From Shewanella sp. 1CM18E (GTDB lineage: Bacteria > Pseudomonadota > Gammaproteobacteria > Enterobacterales > Shewanellaceae), in contig NZ_JALNTW010000004.1 in the NCBI RefSeq assembly GCF_023161665.1, positions 149,182 through 213,181 of the forward strand: a DNA stretch of 64,000 nt. Reading direction: 5' to 3'. The translations under genes and the position numbers were made by a program. Below, piece after piece: positions 1-9,244 of this stretch. Position 1 is the first letter of the stretch. Every line of letters begins with the position of its first letter. The notes under the pieces were generated by a model, which saw nothing but the letters and a program-made list of their open reading frames with translations, was not told where the DNA came from and searched no databases.

Positions 1-605
1 AAGGTTTCTTGCAGCGTGGTTACCAGCAGCTTACGCAACTCACGGGTATCACCCGCAATCTCACCTAGCTCACTGAACTGGAACATCTCTAAGCCGTTTA
101 GCAACTCGGTCACTTGGCTTTGAGCTAATTCGTTTTCACGAATTTTGGCGTTAATACTGCCAACATAACCAAACTCGTTGTTAATTCGGCTCCACAGCAC
201 ACGAATCGAATAACGCAGGCCATCAGCAAAGCTATAAACGTGCTCACTTAAATCTGCGAGATAGGCTTCTGATGCGCTGAAATCCACATTATGACGCGCT
301 TCTTTGTAGTGATCTGCCAAGGTTTTAATGGTGGCCAATGACGAGCCAACATTAGAGTCAATTTGACGGTTACGCTCATCACTCAAGGCTTCTTCTAGCA
401 AAGCACGCACTGAACGTTTTAAGCGGAGTTCTTGCTCCGGCGCTGGTCGCCATAAAATATCACTCTTTTGCAGTTTATCGATGACTGAGGCATTAGTCTC
501 ATCCACCGACACTGAGCCCGATAAATATACGTCCATCACCAGCTCTGCGTGGCGTCCAAGCTGTTTTAGCAGCTTAACACCCGCTTGGTGTAAGTTACTG
601 CTCAT
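1..605 (-). CDS. Third subunit of SMC-like cassette, possibly kleisin-like (partial)
   Basis: This frame stays open from an ATG at 605 to the window edge, giving about 201 residues with no stop, so the gene is truncated by the window. The ATG lies one base after the stop of the 217-residue gene, which indicates translational coupling. The product looks mostly alpha-helical and charged, with no signal peptide or membrane segment. In condensin-like systems (MukBEF, MksBEF, JetABC) the third partner of an SMC-like ATPase and a small winged-helix protein is a kleisin, and I infer that role from position and helical character only. I recognise no specific family. The rest of the gene, and any nuclease gene beyond it, lie outside the window. 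Confidence 0.6.
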   Translation of the reverse strand, partial: MSSNLHQAGVKLLKQLGRHAELVMDVYLSGSVSVDETNASVIDKLQKSDILWRPAPEQELRLKRSVRALLEEALSDERNRQIDSNVGSSLATIKTLADHYKEARHNVDFSASEAYLADLSEHVYSFADGLRYSIRVLWSRINNEFGYVGSINAKIRENELAQSQVTELLNGLEMFQFSELGEIAGDTRELRKLLVTTLQET

Positions 606-606
606 A

Positions 607-1260
607 TTAAACCAAATCCCTTTGGGTCGCGGTTTCAGCTTGTGCTTCGAGACTTAAGCCTTCGGTTTCATCGATAAAGCGGATCACCTCGTACAAGTAA
701 TCTAACTTACCTGTGGCGATGTAAATCTGCTTTTCACTATTAGGGCGGGTTAAATAGCCCAGCTCAACTAGGCGCTTAAACACCAGTTTGATCTGTGCAT
801 CAACGTTAGTACTGGTTGAGCCAAACAAACGGTAGTGGCTGATTTTAGCCAATTGCTCACGAAAGGCTGGTGTGTCTTCAATGCGAGTTTGCAGCTCAGT
901 TAAGCGCACTGCAACCCCTTCTGATAGCGGTGCATCTTGACCACTGCCCTCTTGCACTAACACTAACCACTCCACCAGCGGAATAAGCGCATTACAGATA
1001 TCTTTAAACTGCGAAGAAATGACCTTGCGCTCGCCATCACCAATTTGCTGATAGCCGCAGAAAAATACTTCGCCTTCACCGGCAGAGCCTATGGTGCGAT
1101 TAATCTGATTTAAATACTGCTCAACATGCTCACGTGTCGACGGGCTTTTCAGTGCGCGCCAGCCATCTTCGTCTGTGGTGCGACAAATAAACTGACCTTT
1201 AAGCAAACGCTCGATTAAAGCGCTAGTACCTACGATGGTAGTTTCGGTTGCTTGGCTCAT
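607..1260 (-). CDS. Small winged-helix (KITE/MukE-like) partner of the SMC-like ATPase
   Basis: A 217-residue soluble protein. Its ATG overlaps the stop codon of the upstream SMC-like gene by one base (TAATG), and its stop is one base before the next start, so the three genes are almost certainly co-translated. The C-terminal third (about residues 135-205) alternates helices with a short beta pair, as in a winged helix (segment with FKRLVELGYLTRP). That is the fold expected of MukE, JetB or other KITE subunits that bind a kleisin. The assignment rests on gene size, order and predicted fold. I see no sequence signature that ties it to MukE or DUF4194. Confidence 0.6.
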   Translation of the reverse strand: MSQATETTIVGTSALIERLLKGQFICRTTDEDGWRALKSPSTREHVEQYLNQINRTIGSAGEGEVFFCGYQQIGDGERKVISSQFKDICNALIPLVEWLVLVQEGSGQDAPLSEGVAVRLTELQTRIEDTPAFREQLAKISHYRLFGSTSTNVDAQIKLVFKRLVELGYLTRPNSEKQIYIATGKLDYLYEVIRFIDETEGLSLEAQAETATQRDLV

Positions 1261-4200
1261 TACACGGCCTCCTGTGCACGACGCTGATTAAGTTTATCGG
1301 CGATAGGATTAACTTGAGGCTTAACCACCTGCAGTTTTTTAGTTTGTTTATTAATGATGTAGCGATTAGCAAACAGGTTCAGTACTTCCGACTCTGGGTT
1401 CGGGAATGCACCTAACACTGAAATATTGTTGTTTTCACAGGCATCAAATATCTTCTTCACGTTACCGTGATGCAGTGTACCTAATTCATCAATCGGCCAA
1501 TGAATGGTGACTTCTGCACGGCCACGTAATAAGCGGGTAAAGGCTAGTAGGAACTTACATAGGATCAGGTATGCCATACCATGACTCGATGATTCGTTTA
1601 ACTGTCTGTCGGTGCGAATAACTAAGTCACTGTTACCTTCTTTAAGGCGCAGCTCGATTTCAAGTAGCTTAGCAATACCACCTGACAGTGCAGCGCGGCC
1701 GATAATATCTAGCGCGCGGCGCATGCTGTTGGTGTAATCCTCACCTGGCAAGTCGTTAAAGCCATCGGCTTTCCAGCGTTTGAAGGCTTTTACAAATAGC
1801 TCTAGCTCTGGCCAGAACTCTAATTCGCTAATGCGTGAGCGAATCTTAACTGCTGATTCTGATACACCATCAAGGAACAGCTCTTCACCCACTTCACGGG
1901 TAATACGTGCACTTTGCGAGGCGATACGACGGTCAATATCGGCCAAAACATCATAAAACGCGGTTAAGTCGACACCAAAGATCCGCCCTTGCTCACGCAG
2001 CGCCATTACCGATTGCGGCACCATCACGTTAAGCAGCTGCTCAAGTTGTGGCACAAGCTTACGGTAATCTAAGATGCGGATGCCTTTGTCGTTTACAAAG
2101 CTTGATTCTTCACGGGCGCGCTCCCAAGTTTCAGATAAGCCTGAACCTGATTTGCTGGCAATCACTGAATCAAAGTGCTCAACATATTGCTTTACTGAGC
2201 CCATTAATGAATCGCGCTTTAGCAGTTGGTCTTCACCTTGGCGCAAACGCTCAGTTAAGCTGCCTTGAGCATCTTCATTGTTCGGTGGCAGTTTTAGCTC
2301 ACTCAGCTTACGCATTAAGCTACGCAGTTTAGTGAGATTTTCTGACGCTTCAATTTGCACCGCATCTGACTGCTTACGCTCAGCTTCTAGCTCACTGCGC
2401 TGCGCTTTAATCTCATTTGATTTGGCTTTTAATTGCTGCTCTAAATCTAAGCTAGCATGCTTAACCTTACTCAGTTCTGACTGCAGCTTTGGCTTACGCT
2501 GTAACCAAGTATGCTGGTACCAATCGTCATAACGCAGTACTTCACTGCGGCGCTGCTCAGCCTTAGCAATATTGCTTTCTAGGCTGCGAATTTCAGCTTT
2601 AAGGGCCACGATTTTAGCTTCATCAACACCACGAGATTTAAGCTCGTTTTTGTACCACTGCTCACAGGCTTTTTGCTCGCTGGCAGCATGTTCACGGCGG
2701 TGCTGAATGTTAGCTTTCACTTGGCCAAGCTGATTGTCTAATGCGCCAACCACTTCTTGCCAGTAAGCATTCTTTTCCATGCGCGCTTCTAGCGCTTGCT
2801 CTTTTTGCTCTTCGAGCCACTCTTGCTGCTGCGCTTGTAGCTGCTTGATATCGCTATCAATACGCGTAAGTTGCTTTTGTGAGGCCGCTTTACGCTCGTT
2901 CAGCGCTTGGTTAATCTTTTCTTGCTCGGCGCGCTTATCGTCAAACAAACGGCGTAGGTCGTCACGGCTATTTTTGTAAGCAGTGCGGGCAAACGTCAGT
3001 TCACGCAGCAATTTATCTAGCTCAGTATTGGCAGCAACTAACTGATCTTCTGCTTCTGCTTGCAGCTCTTTGGCGCTAGATAATGCTTCTTCGGCTGAGG
3101 CATGTTTCACTCTTAGCTCTTGCTCTGAAGCGGCATACTCTGGCGCTTCAATCGCTTTTAAGTCCAGCGCGATACCGTAAAGCGCGTCTAGGTTATCACC
3201 ACTTAAACTTGGGTGTAGGTCGCTGCGGTGCAGTAGCTCTGAGTTAATCACCTTACCTAAAGTGTTTTCCCAGCCGCTGGCTTCTTTACGTAAAAACTCA
3301 AGTAAGGTGTGCGACTGCGGGAACAAAATATGTTGCAGTTCTTCAAGCTCGCTTTGACGCTCAGTTACGCGAATGCCCGCAACGCGCAAGCTCTCATTTG
3401 CTTGATCGCGCTTAGCTCTTAGCTTGCGTTCTTCGCTGGTTAAGCGGTCCACCTTAGCGTTACAGGCTTCTTGGTCTTCATCAGCGCGAGATATACGCTC
3501 GTCGAACACTGCAAGTACTAACTTCTCATCTTCTGAGTAAGTCACGCTATCAACACGCACTTTAAGCTCGGCTGCATTCACCTTTAACTGGTAGGCTTGC
3601 TCACTAAATTGTGCCTGACCTTTTTCGGTCGATTCACGCCACTCTTGCTCAAGCTCGGCAAGTTCACCGCGGCCAACCTCTCTTTGCTTATCGCGAGATT
3701 CACGCAAACTATCTTGCTCTTGATGCAAGGTTTCTAACTCGCGGTTTAGACCTTCACCAATTTTGCTACGACGGGCGTTGTATGCTGCTTCAATATCTTG
3801 ATGCTTTTCAGTTTGTAGCTTATGACGTTCAGTTAAGTTCTCTAAACTGCCGCGCCAGTTAGGCAATTGCTCTAAATCTGCTTTCGCTTGTTCGATGTCT
3901 GCATCTTGGAAACTGGCATGCTGATCTTCAATCGCGTCCAGTTCATGCTCACACTTAGCCACATCACCTTTGGCAGCAGACAGATCTAAGCTCAGCTCAT
4001 CGCGCTGCTCTTTCCAATCTTCATCAAGCTGACGTAACTGGGCATTGAGTGCTTTAGATAGATCTTGATGGTGTTCTTGACGCTCAACTTCTGTGGTTTC
4101 ATCTTTACTGTAACCACGGCGCAAACTGGCAAGGCGCTGCTCAGTACTTAACAACTGGTCAAATTCTTGCTCTAGCTTTTCAAACTCTGGACGAATTTGC

Positions 4201-4934
4201 TCGAAGCCTTGAATCAGCTGACTTTCGCGGATCCACGCTTCTACGCGCTGTGGGTTTAAACGTGAGCTTGGTGGATTAACCCCGTCTTCTTCTAAAATGG
4301 CAGCGATCATCGATTTGATCGTTTCCATTTTGCCCTCTTTCGAGTGCACCGCTTTCGCTAGCTTTTCAATGTGACGCAGTGAATGCTCAGCTTCACACAG
4401 TGAGAACTGACGGGCGTAATTACGTAACTCAGTGCGGTTACTGCCTGTGCTTAATAGCGCGCGATCGTTTTGGATAATCGCTCTAAACTCGCGAGTATTG
4501 AGCAGGTTAGTCACCGCAACGCCAGCGCGTTTCATCTCACGGCCAAGTTCCGCCATGGTGTAACACTGAATGCTGTCGCCTTGCTTGGTCTTAATGTAAT
4601 CATCAAGCTCAAAGCCTTTAGCAATAAAGCGATAGTTTACCCCTTTACCGTCGCCTGCCGATGCCAATACCGCCTGATACGCTAGGCCGTCTGACTTAAT
4701 GTATTCGTAGATGATAAAGCTTGAATCATGGGGTAAATACCAACGCTCAAAACTATCACGGGTTGATGGCACCACTCGACTTGGGTATTCACCATAAAAA
4801 ACCGGTACTAAACGCTGCAATGTGGTTTTACCCGATGCGTTAGTTCCGCAAATATTGGTGTGGCCATCCAGCGCCAGTTCAACCACTCCCGGTAGGTGAG
4901 TGTCGATAAGTATGATGCGATTTAAGCTTGGCAT
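1260..4934 (-). CDS. SMC-like chromosome/DNA-handling ATPase (DUF3584 type)
   Basis: A 1224-residue coiled-coil ATPase of the SMC/Rad50/MukB class. Walker A is at residues 30-38 (GTNASGKTT). It is followed near residue 66 by a YLP motif. GKT and YLP are the two motifs I associate with DUF3584, a family of roughly 940-1230 residues. A long, Glu/Gln/Lys-rich coiled coil fills about residues 240-1000. The C-terminal head carries a signature-like stretch (SSSHGMAYLIL) and a Walker B with D1149-E1150 (TIHWPIDELG). Head, coil and head in one chain is the architecture of a DNA-entrapping ATPase. It is first in an overlapping three-gene operon. Its role may be chromosome organisation, repair or plasmid restriction; the sequence does not decide between them. 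Confidence 0.8.
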   Translation of the reverse strand: MPSLNRIILIDTHLPGVVELALDGHTNICGTNASGKTTLQRLVPVFYGEYPSRVVPSTRDSFERWYLPHDSSFIIYEYIKSDGLAYQAVLASAGDGKGVNYRFIAKGFELDDYIKTKQGDSIQCYTMAELGREMKRAGVAVTNLLNTREFRAIIQNDRALLSTGSNRTELRNYARQFSLCEAEHSLRHIEKLAKAVHSKEGKMETIKSMIAAILEEDGVNPPSSRLNPQRVEAWIRESQLIQGFEQIRPEFEKLEQEFDQLLSTEQRLASLRRGYSKDETTEVERQEHHQDLSKALNAQLRQLDEDWKEQRDELSLDLSAAKGDVAKCEHELDAIEDQHASFQDADIEQAKADLEQLPNWRGSLENLTERHKLQTEKHQDIEAAYNARRSKIGEGLNRELETLHQEQDSLRESRDKQREVGRGELAELEQEWRESTEKGQAQFSEQAYQLKVNAAELKVRVDSVTYSEDEKLVLAVFDERISRADEDQEACNAKVDRLTSEERKLRAKRDQANESLRVAGIRVTERQSELEELQHILFPQSHTLLEFLRKEASGWENTLGKVINSELLHRSDLHPSLSGDNLDALYGIALDLKAIEAPEYAASEQELRVKHASAEEALSSAKELQAEAEDQLVAANTELDKLLRELTFARTAYKNSRDDLRRLFDDKRAEQEKINQALNERKAASQKQLTRIDSDIKQLQAQQQEWLEEQKEQALEARMEKNAYWQEVVGALDNQLGQVKANIQHRREHAASEQKACEQWYKNELKSRGVDEAKIVALKAEIRSLESNIAKAEQRRSEVLRYDDWYQHTWLQRKPKLQSELSKVKHASLDLEQQLKAKSNEIKAQRSELEAERKQSDAVQIEASENLTKLRSLMRKLSELKLPPNNEDAQGSLTERLRQGEDQLLKRDSLMGSVKQYVEHFDSVIASKSGSGLSETWERAREESSFVNDKGIRILDYRKLVPQLEQLLNVMVPQSVMALREQGRIFGVDLTAFYDVLADIDRRIASQSARITREVGEELFLDGVSESAVKIRSRISELEFWPELELFVKAFKRWKADGFNDLPGEDYTNSMRRALDIIGRAALSGGIAKLLEIELRLKEGNSDLVIRTDRQLNESSSHGMAYLILCKFLLAFTRLLRGRAEVTIHWPIDELGTLHHGNVKKIFDACENNNISVLGAFPNPESEVLNLFANRYIINKQTKKLQVVKPQVNPIADKLNQRRAQEAV

Positions 4935-5226
4935 TGCATTCCTTAATCCAAACAGAGCCGTAACGTGCTACCTCTAATAAGTGCACGTTAAGCGAAAAAT
5001 GTCAGGTCTAATTTCAGGGCTATAAAAAATTCGATGGTCTCTAAATTAAAGGAAACTGCCACTCTTGGCAATTGTGCCAAAGCGCTATTGGGGCAGTTTT
5101 TAAGACCTATTTACTAGAGCGAGATCATACGCGATTTTGGCGTATTTTAATGCTCAATCAATAAGCAGTTAACAAGCGACGCTGGCAATTAAATTCTTTA
5201 ATACTTTTGAACAAAAACAGCCCAAG
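4935..5226. other. Intergenic region upstream of the SMC-like operon
   Basis: This AT-rich stretch holds the promoter region of the leftward SMC-like operon. I saw no clear operator, RNA gene or ORF. The right end abuts the terminator of the AGCS symporter gene, so the operon should have its own promoter. Confidence 0.4.
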
Positions 5227-5258
5227 AAAAAGCCCGCGTCATAGCTAATGAGGCGGGC
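5227..5258 (-). terminator. Rho-independent terminator of the AGCS symporter gene
   Basis: Read on the minus strand, GCCCGC and GCGGGC (5253-5258 with 5232-5237) form a six-pair GC stem followed by a run of five T. It lies about 45 bases after the symporter stop. Confidence 0.85.
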
Positions 5259-5304
5259 CCTATTTAATCAAAGGTACTTACTGCATCTGTGTAAGCTCAA
5301 GTAC

Positions 5305-6675
5305 TTAAGCTAATGAGCTCTGAGTCTGCAAAGCTTGTTGCTTAGCAAAGTACTTACGAGTCTCTTTTAAGATAATGTGTCTTAGACCGATTATCGCTAT
5401 TAGGTTAGGGATGGCCATCAAACCATTTACGGTATCGGCTAGCATCCAAATCACATCCAACTGAATAAACGCACCACCGGCAATTAAGCCTAAAAACACA
5501 CACTGATAAATTTTAATGCCATTGTCGCCTAAGCGTGCACCGGTTAAGTAATACCAGCAGCGTTCACCGTAGTAGTGCCAACCTAAAATAGTGGTAAAGG
5601 CAAAACAAACTAGGGCAATGGTTACCACATATTGGCCAATCACCGCTGAGCCACTAGCAGCAAACGCCGCACTAGTCATGGCTGCACCGGCGGTATCACC
5701 GCTCCATACACCTGTGATGATTAATACTAGACCTGTCATGGTACAGATTAAAATCGTGTCAAAGAAAGTACCAGTCATACTTACCAAACCTTGCTCTACA
5801 GGTTCGTTTGTCTTAGCCGCTGCTGCGGCAATTGGCGCACTTCCTAGGCCTGATTCATTGGAAAATACACCACGTGCAATACCAATTTGTAATGCCTGCG
5901 CGACCGTTGCACCTAAGAAACCACCAGCCGCAGAAATTGGCGTAAAGGCTGAGTGAATAACCAGTTCAAATGCAGGAATGATTTGCTCACTAAAGGTAAA
6001 TAACACCCATAAACAGGCAAGTACGTAACCTAGCGCCATAGTAGGTACTAACTTTTGCGCCACGTTAGCAATACGCTTAACACCACCTAATGTCACTGCA
6101 GCAACCATCAAAGTGAGTATCACAGCAGTTACCCAAGATGGGATCTCAAAAGCAATGGTCATGGCATCGCTAATGGCATTAACCTGCGCAAAGGTACCGA
6201 TACCAAAAAATGCGACACCTACGCCAAACACGGCAAAGATTTTAGCTAACCACTTAAGCCCTAAACCGCGCTCAATGTAATACATTGGGCCACCAGCAAT
6301 ATTACCTTTAGCATCTGTGGTACGGTATTTTACCGCTAACATACATTCAGCGTACTTGGTCGCCATACCAAAAAAGGCAGCTAACCACATCCAAAATAGT
6401 GCCCCAGGGCCACCAATTTTAATCGCGGTTGCCACACCAACAATATTACCAGTACCGATTGTTGCCGATAGCGCAGTACACAGCGCGGCAAAAGATGACA
6501 AATCGCCCTTGCCTTGGTTTGGTTTAAACAATAAACCTAAGGCCATTGGCAATTTAAACACTTGAATAAGTTTGAGTCGTAAAGTCAGGTAAAGACCGGT
6601 TCCAACCAATAAGCACAGGGTAATAGGTCCCCAGACTATGGCATTGATATCGGCTAAAAGCGCTTGAAAATTCAT
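5305..6675 (-). CDS. Sodium:alanine/glycine symporter, AGCS family
   Basis: A 456-residue inner-membrane protein with about ten to eleven hydrophobic helices, typical in length and composition for the alanine/glycine:cation symporter family (AgcS, AlsT, DagA). It is expected to import glycine or alanine with sodium. The N-terminal half contains the conserved stretch with ATIGTGNIVGVA and the GGPMYYIERGLG segment; the middle has the GVFSNESGLGSAP motif of the family. The start is supported by GAGGAA four bases before the ATG. The long leader carries a tandem glycine riboswitch, so glycine is probably a substrate and its level controls expression. The gene stands alone and ends at a strong terminator. 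Confidence 0.93.
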   Translation of the reverse strand: MNFQALLADINAIVWGPITLCLLVGTGLYLTLRLKLIQVFKLPMALGLLFKPNQGKGDLSSFAALCTALSATIGTGNIVGVATAIKIGGPGALFWMWLAAFFGMATKYAECMLAVKYRTTDAKGNIAGGPMYYIERGLGLKWLAKIFAVFGVGVAFFGIGTFAQVNAISDAMTIAFEIPSWVTAVILTLMVAAVTLGGVKRIANVAQKLVPTMALGYVLACLWVLFTFSEQIIPAFELVIHSAFTPISAAGGFLGATVAQALQIGIARGVFSNESGLGSAPIAAAAAKTNEPVEQGLVSMTGTFFDTILICTMTGLVLIITGVWSGDTAGAAMTSAAFAASGSAVIGQYVVTIALVCFAFTTILGWHYYGERCWYYLTGARLGDNGIKIYQCVFLGLIAGGAFIQLDVIWMLADTVNGLMAIPNLIAIIGLRHIILKETRKYFAKQQALQTQSSLA

Positions 6676-6889
6676 GGTATTCCTCGAGTATTAAACAACA
6701 AAACTCTTTAATTAGAGTTATTAATAATCGGAGGAGGAAAAGAAATGCCTGTTGCTAATCACTAACGAATGCAACGAGCGAATGAGTCGACCTAAGCTAA
6801 TGAATATTAACCTAAGTAGAAAAAGGCGCAGCGACAAACGACAGTGACCTCAATGTAGCTATATTGAAATATATAACTAGCACAGTCAT

Positions 6890-7165
6890 CCTCTCCTCTG
6901 TCCTTTTGCCTGAGCGTTTCGCGTAATCTCTTAGCTAAGTTTAATAGCTGAGATTACACTTTCGCCTTCGGCGCTGTGTGACGATTAAGCTTACGAACAC
7001 TTAATTGCTCACAGTCTCTCCAGAGGCTCGTCCAGTAACAGTCCTCACCACTAAGTGGCACCTGAAAGAGTGCTTTGTTTGGCTTTACGCCTTACAAAGT
7101 TGCCTCGTCGGTGTGGGGTTACTCCCCACTCTCCTGCTACCTTCATCCGAACGGATCCCCAACTT
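6890..7165 (-). promoter_or_regulatory. Tandem glycine riboswitch (gcvT type)
   Basis: On the minus strand two glycine aptamers follow one another. The first has GGAGAG (near 7134), a CACCGACGAGGCAA core and an ACTCTTTCAGGT segment. The second has GGAGAG (near 7020), a CGCCGAAGGCGAAA core and the hallmark CGCTCAGGCAAAAGGACAG near 6900. A short linker joins them, and about 215 bases separate the last aptamer from the symporter ATG. These are the conserved elements of the gcvT RNA class, which senses glycine through paired aptamers. Whether this copy turns the transporter on or off cannot be read with certainty. Boundaries are approximate. Confidence 0.93.
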
Positions 7166-7331
7166 TGGCTAACCATTAGGGCTAGTAAGCGATAGGGACC
7201 AGTAGAATGCGCTTTATCAAAAAAGCGCTCAAGTGGTTTAAGTCACATTTTTAAGCTAAATAAGAAGGTTAACGGTTTAATTGCGCAAATTTAATACATA
7301 CCAGGTACATTTTGCGCAATGACTAGGTGCT

Positions 7332-7365
7332 AAAAAGCCGCTTAAGCTAATGCTTAAACGGCTTT
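7332..7365 (-). terminator. Terminator of the DUF3581 gene
   Basis: AAGCCG-TTAAGC at 7335-7347 pairs with GCTTAA-CGGCTT at 7352-7365 around a TAAT loop, and a T run follows on the minus strand. It lies about 30 bases past the stop of the leftward gene. Confidence 0.8.
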
Positions 7366-7392
7366 CGAGGTGTAAAGAATAAGGTGGAGCGA

Positions 7393-8097
7393 TTAACTAA
7401 ATGCGACTCTGCGGCTCTCGTAGGCATCACACATCTGCAATGCAGACTCTTCTTCGTATGGGCGCAATCCACTCATCACCAGTGTTTTAACGCCAGTACC
7501 GACAATGACGTCACCACTGAGTAGCTCAAAGGTTAAGGTCACATCACCACGCTTACCTTCGATTTGTAGGTCTTGCTCCACCAGCTTTAGGCTTACTTCA
7601 GTAAAATCTAAAGTGGTTAAGTCAAATGACATGCTCTCGTAGATCACTAACGGGCGAGCAGGATTAATCATCATTTGGTGCTGCTTCATCATAGGCACCA
7701 AAATATGCATAAAGTTAAGCCCTGAAAACGCCACATATTTGCGAATAAATGACTCGATTTGCGTTTCACAATAACGCACATCACCGCTACGATGCACTTC
7801 AAGGTAACATTTGTCTTTATTGTCACGAATATCAAAATCTTCAGCTACATCATCAGGAAACTGTAACTGCACACCATCGCCAACCATACCAGCGAAGTTA
7901 AACGTCATTTTCTGGCTTAAGCCGTATTGATTAAGGACTAAGGCAAATAACAAATCTCCGGGTACACAAAAACGCTTTGCCGCCACATCGTGGATAGGGT
8001 TGAAGTCTTGAGCAATGCTTTTAGCAAAATCACTGGCCTGGGTCGGAGTGATAGTAACTGACTGGTTTTCTTTTTTAAAATAAGTACTTAAAAACAT
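7393..8097 (-). CDS. DUF3581 family protein
   Basis: A conserved protein of about 234 residues that I recognise as DUF3581, seen in Shewanella and relatives; its function is unknown. The N-terminal part contains DFNPIHD, which resembles the substrate-site motif of MaoC/hotdog dehydratases (FNPxH). The rest also looks like alternating strands and one long helix, so a hotdog-type fold acting on a CoA or acyl thioester is conceivable but unproven. There is no signal peptide. The ATG at 8097 is preferred over an upstream GTG at 8103 because of its GAG-containing ribosome site. It is a single gene with its own terminator. Confidence 0.75.
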   Translation of the reverse strand: MFLSTYFKKENQSVTITPTQASDFAKSIAQDFNPIHDVAAKRFCVPGDLLFALVLNQYGLSQKMTFNFAGMVGDGVQLQFPDDVAEDFDIRDNKDKCYLEVHRSGDVRYCETQIESFIRKYVAFSGLNFMHILVPMMKQHQMMINPARPLVIYESMSFDLTTLDFTEVSLKLVEQDLQIEGKRGDVTLTFELLSGDVIVGTGVKTLVMSGLRPYEEESALQMCDAYESRRVAFS

Positions 8098-8189
8098 ATT
8101 CACTCAAATTATTCATTAGCCATAAAAATAGTGCGTCAGTGTATACCAAGTTTTGCTTTTGACTCACCCGATGAGCTGGTCACCAGTGG

Positions 8190-9209
8190 CTAAGACGGCT
8201 GGTTGCGCTGCCAAATACGGCTAATTGTTTGCCGGCAGCGATTAAAGATTTGCTTAAAGGGATCGCTATAAATGCCCCATAAACTATTGTGACCAGTGAA
8301 ATTACCCACGCCTAAGGTTAACTTGCTGACACTACTCGCTTTAATCAAACACCCTAAAGCGCGATCCCAAATAGCCAGCGCCGACCCGAGGTTTGTATCG
8401 CGATGCTCTATGGCAGCACTATGGTGAACCTGATGCTGTGCAGGGCTAATAAACCAGTTTTCTAGCTTATCCCCCCAGCTGAGCCAAATATGGCTATGGC
8501 GTAAGTTGGCACCAAGTACATTAAAGGCGAACACAAATACATTAGCGCCAAGTACGTCGTACATTTTCAGTGTTGGGCCAAATATGGCGTAACCTATCCC
8601 CACAGCAACGCCTTGGGATAGCGCCATTCGGCAACCATAAAGATAACTTTCGACAGGGTGGGTGCGGTAAATAGTAAAAGGTGTAAGCACTGTGGCTGAA
8701 TGATGCACTTTATGAAATTGCCATAACCAAGGCACTTTATGCAAAATGTAATGCAGTAAAAAGCGGCTGAAATCATCAAGAATAAACAGCAATATGGTGA
8801 ACAGACTCATCACTAGCCATGGCGCAACATCTAACATCAATGCGCCACCAAATAGTGACTCTAATGCCGATGACACACTTAACGCTACAGGCACCATAGT
8901 GAGCATTAACGGTGCAAATAACGCAGCTTTAATCAGTTTATTCAGCACAAACAGTTGATAATCAAGTTTGGCTGAAGCAGCTAAAAATACTTCCTTAGGC
9001 AGTAAAAATGCCGCAAAGCCTTTAATACCTCTTGTTGCTACGCCATCAGCTTTGGTCGCTGCAAAATACACTGGCAGTGCTAATACTACCGCGCCGATTA
9101 AATAGCCGATAAAGATCCGCTTACTGCTATCAAAAGGATAGTTAAGCAGATCGCCTAAATTGATATTAAAAAACGTAATAATGGTGTCGATACGATACTC
9201 CAGTATCAA
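8190..9209 (-). CDS. Membrane fatty acid hydroxylase / sterol desaturase family protein
   Basis: A membrane protein of about 339 residues with the histidine clusters of the FA_hydroxylase superfamily: H153-x3-H157 (HYILH), H166-KVHH, and a later HQVHH cluster. In the family these ligate a di-iron centre that hydroxylates or desaturates lipid substrates. Several hydrophobic helices precede and surround the clusters. It follows the TonB receptor stop by about 35 bases, so it is probably the last gene of that operon, which would link a di-iron enzyme to an iron-uptake locus. The start is uncertain: the chosen codon is TTG, there is no nearby in-frame ATG, and a strong hairpin lies just upstream. 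Confidence 0.8.
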   Translation of the reverse strand: MILEYRIDTIITFFNINLGDLLNYPFDSSKRIFIGYLIGAVVLALPVYFAATKADGVATRGIKGFAAFLLPKEVFLAASAKLDYQLFVLNKLIKAALFAPLMLTMVPVALSVSSALESLFGGALMLDVAPWLVMSLFTILLFILDDFSRFLLHYILHKVPWLWQFHKVHHSATVLTPFTIYRTHPVESYLYGCRMALSQGVAVGIGYAIFGPTLKMYDVLGANVFVFAFNVLGANLRHSHIWLSWGDKLENWFISPAQHQVHHSAAIEHRDTNLGSALAIWDRALGCLIKASSVSKLTLGVGNFTGHNSLWGIYSDPFKQIFNRCRQTISRIWQRNQPS

Positions 9210-9212
9210 ACT

Positions 9213-9238
9213 GGCGGTGGCTTAACTAAACCACCGCC
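9213..9238 (-). other. Perfect intercistronic hairpin
   Basis: Two eight-base arms, GGCGGTGG and CCACCGCC, flank a ten-base loop between the TonB receptor stop (9245) and the hydroxylase start (9209). No T run follows, so it is not a typical terminator. It may stabilise mRNA or reduce translation of the last gene. Confidence 0.7.
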
Positions 9239-9244
9239 GACTGC

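Noticed and set aside
1-4934. Complete Wadjet (JetABCD) defence system
   Set aside because: Gene order is ATPase first, the partners lack clear JetA or JetB signatures, and no JetD nuclease is visible inside the window.
5591-5956. 121-codon plus-strand open frame inside the AGCS symporter gene
   Set aside because: Antisense shadow of a conserved transporter; the composition follows the other strand.
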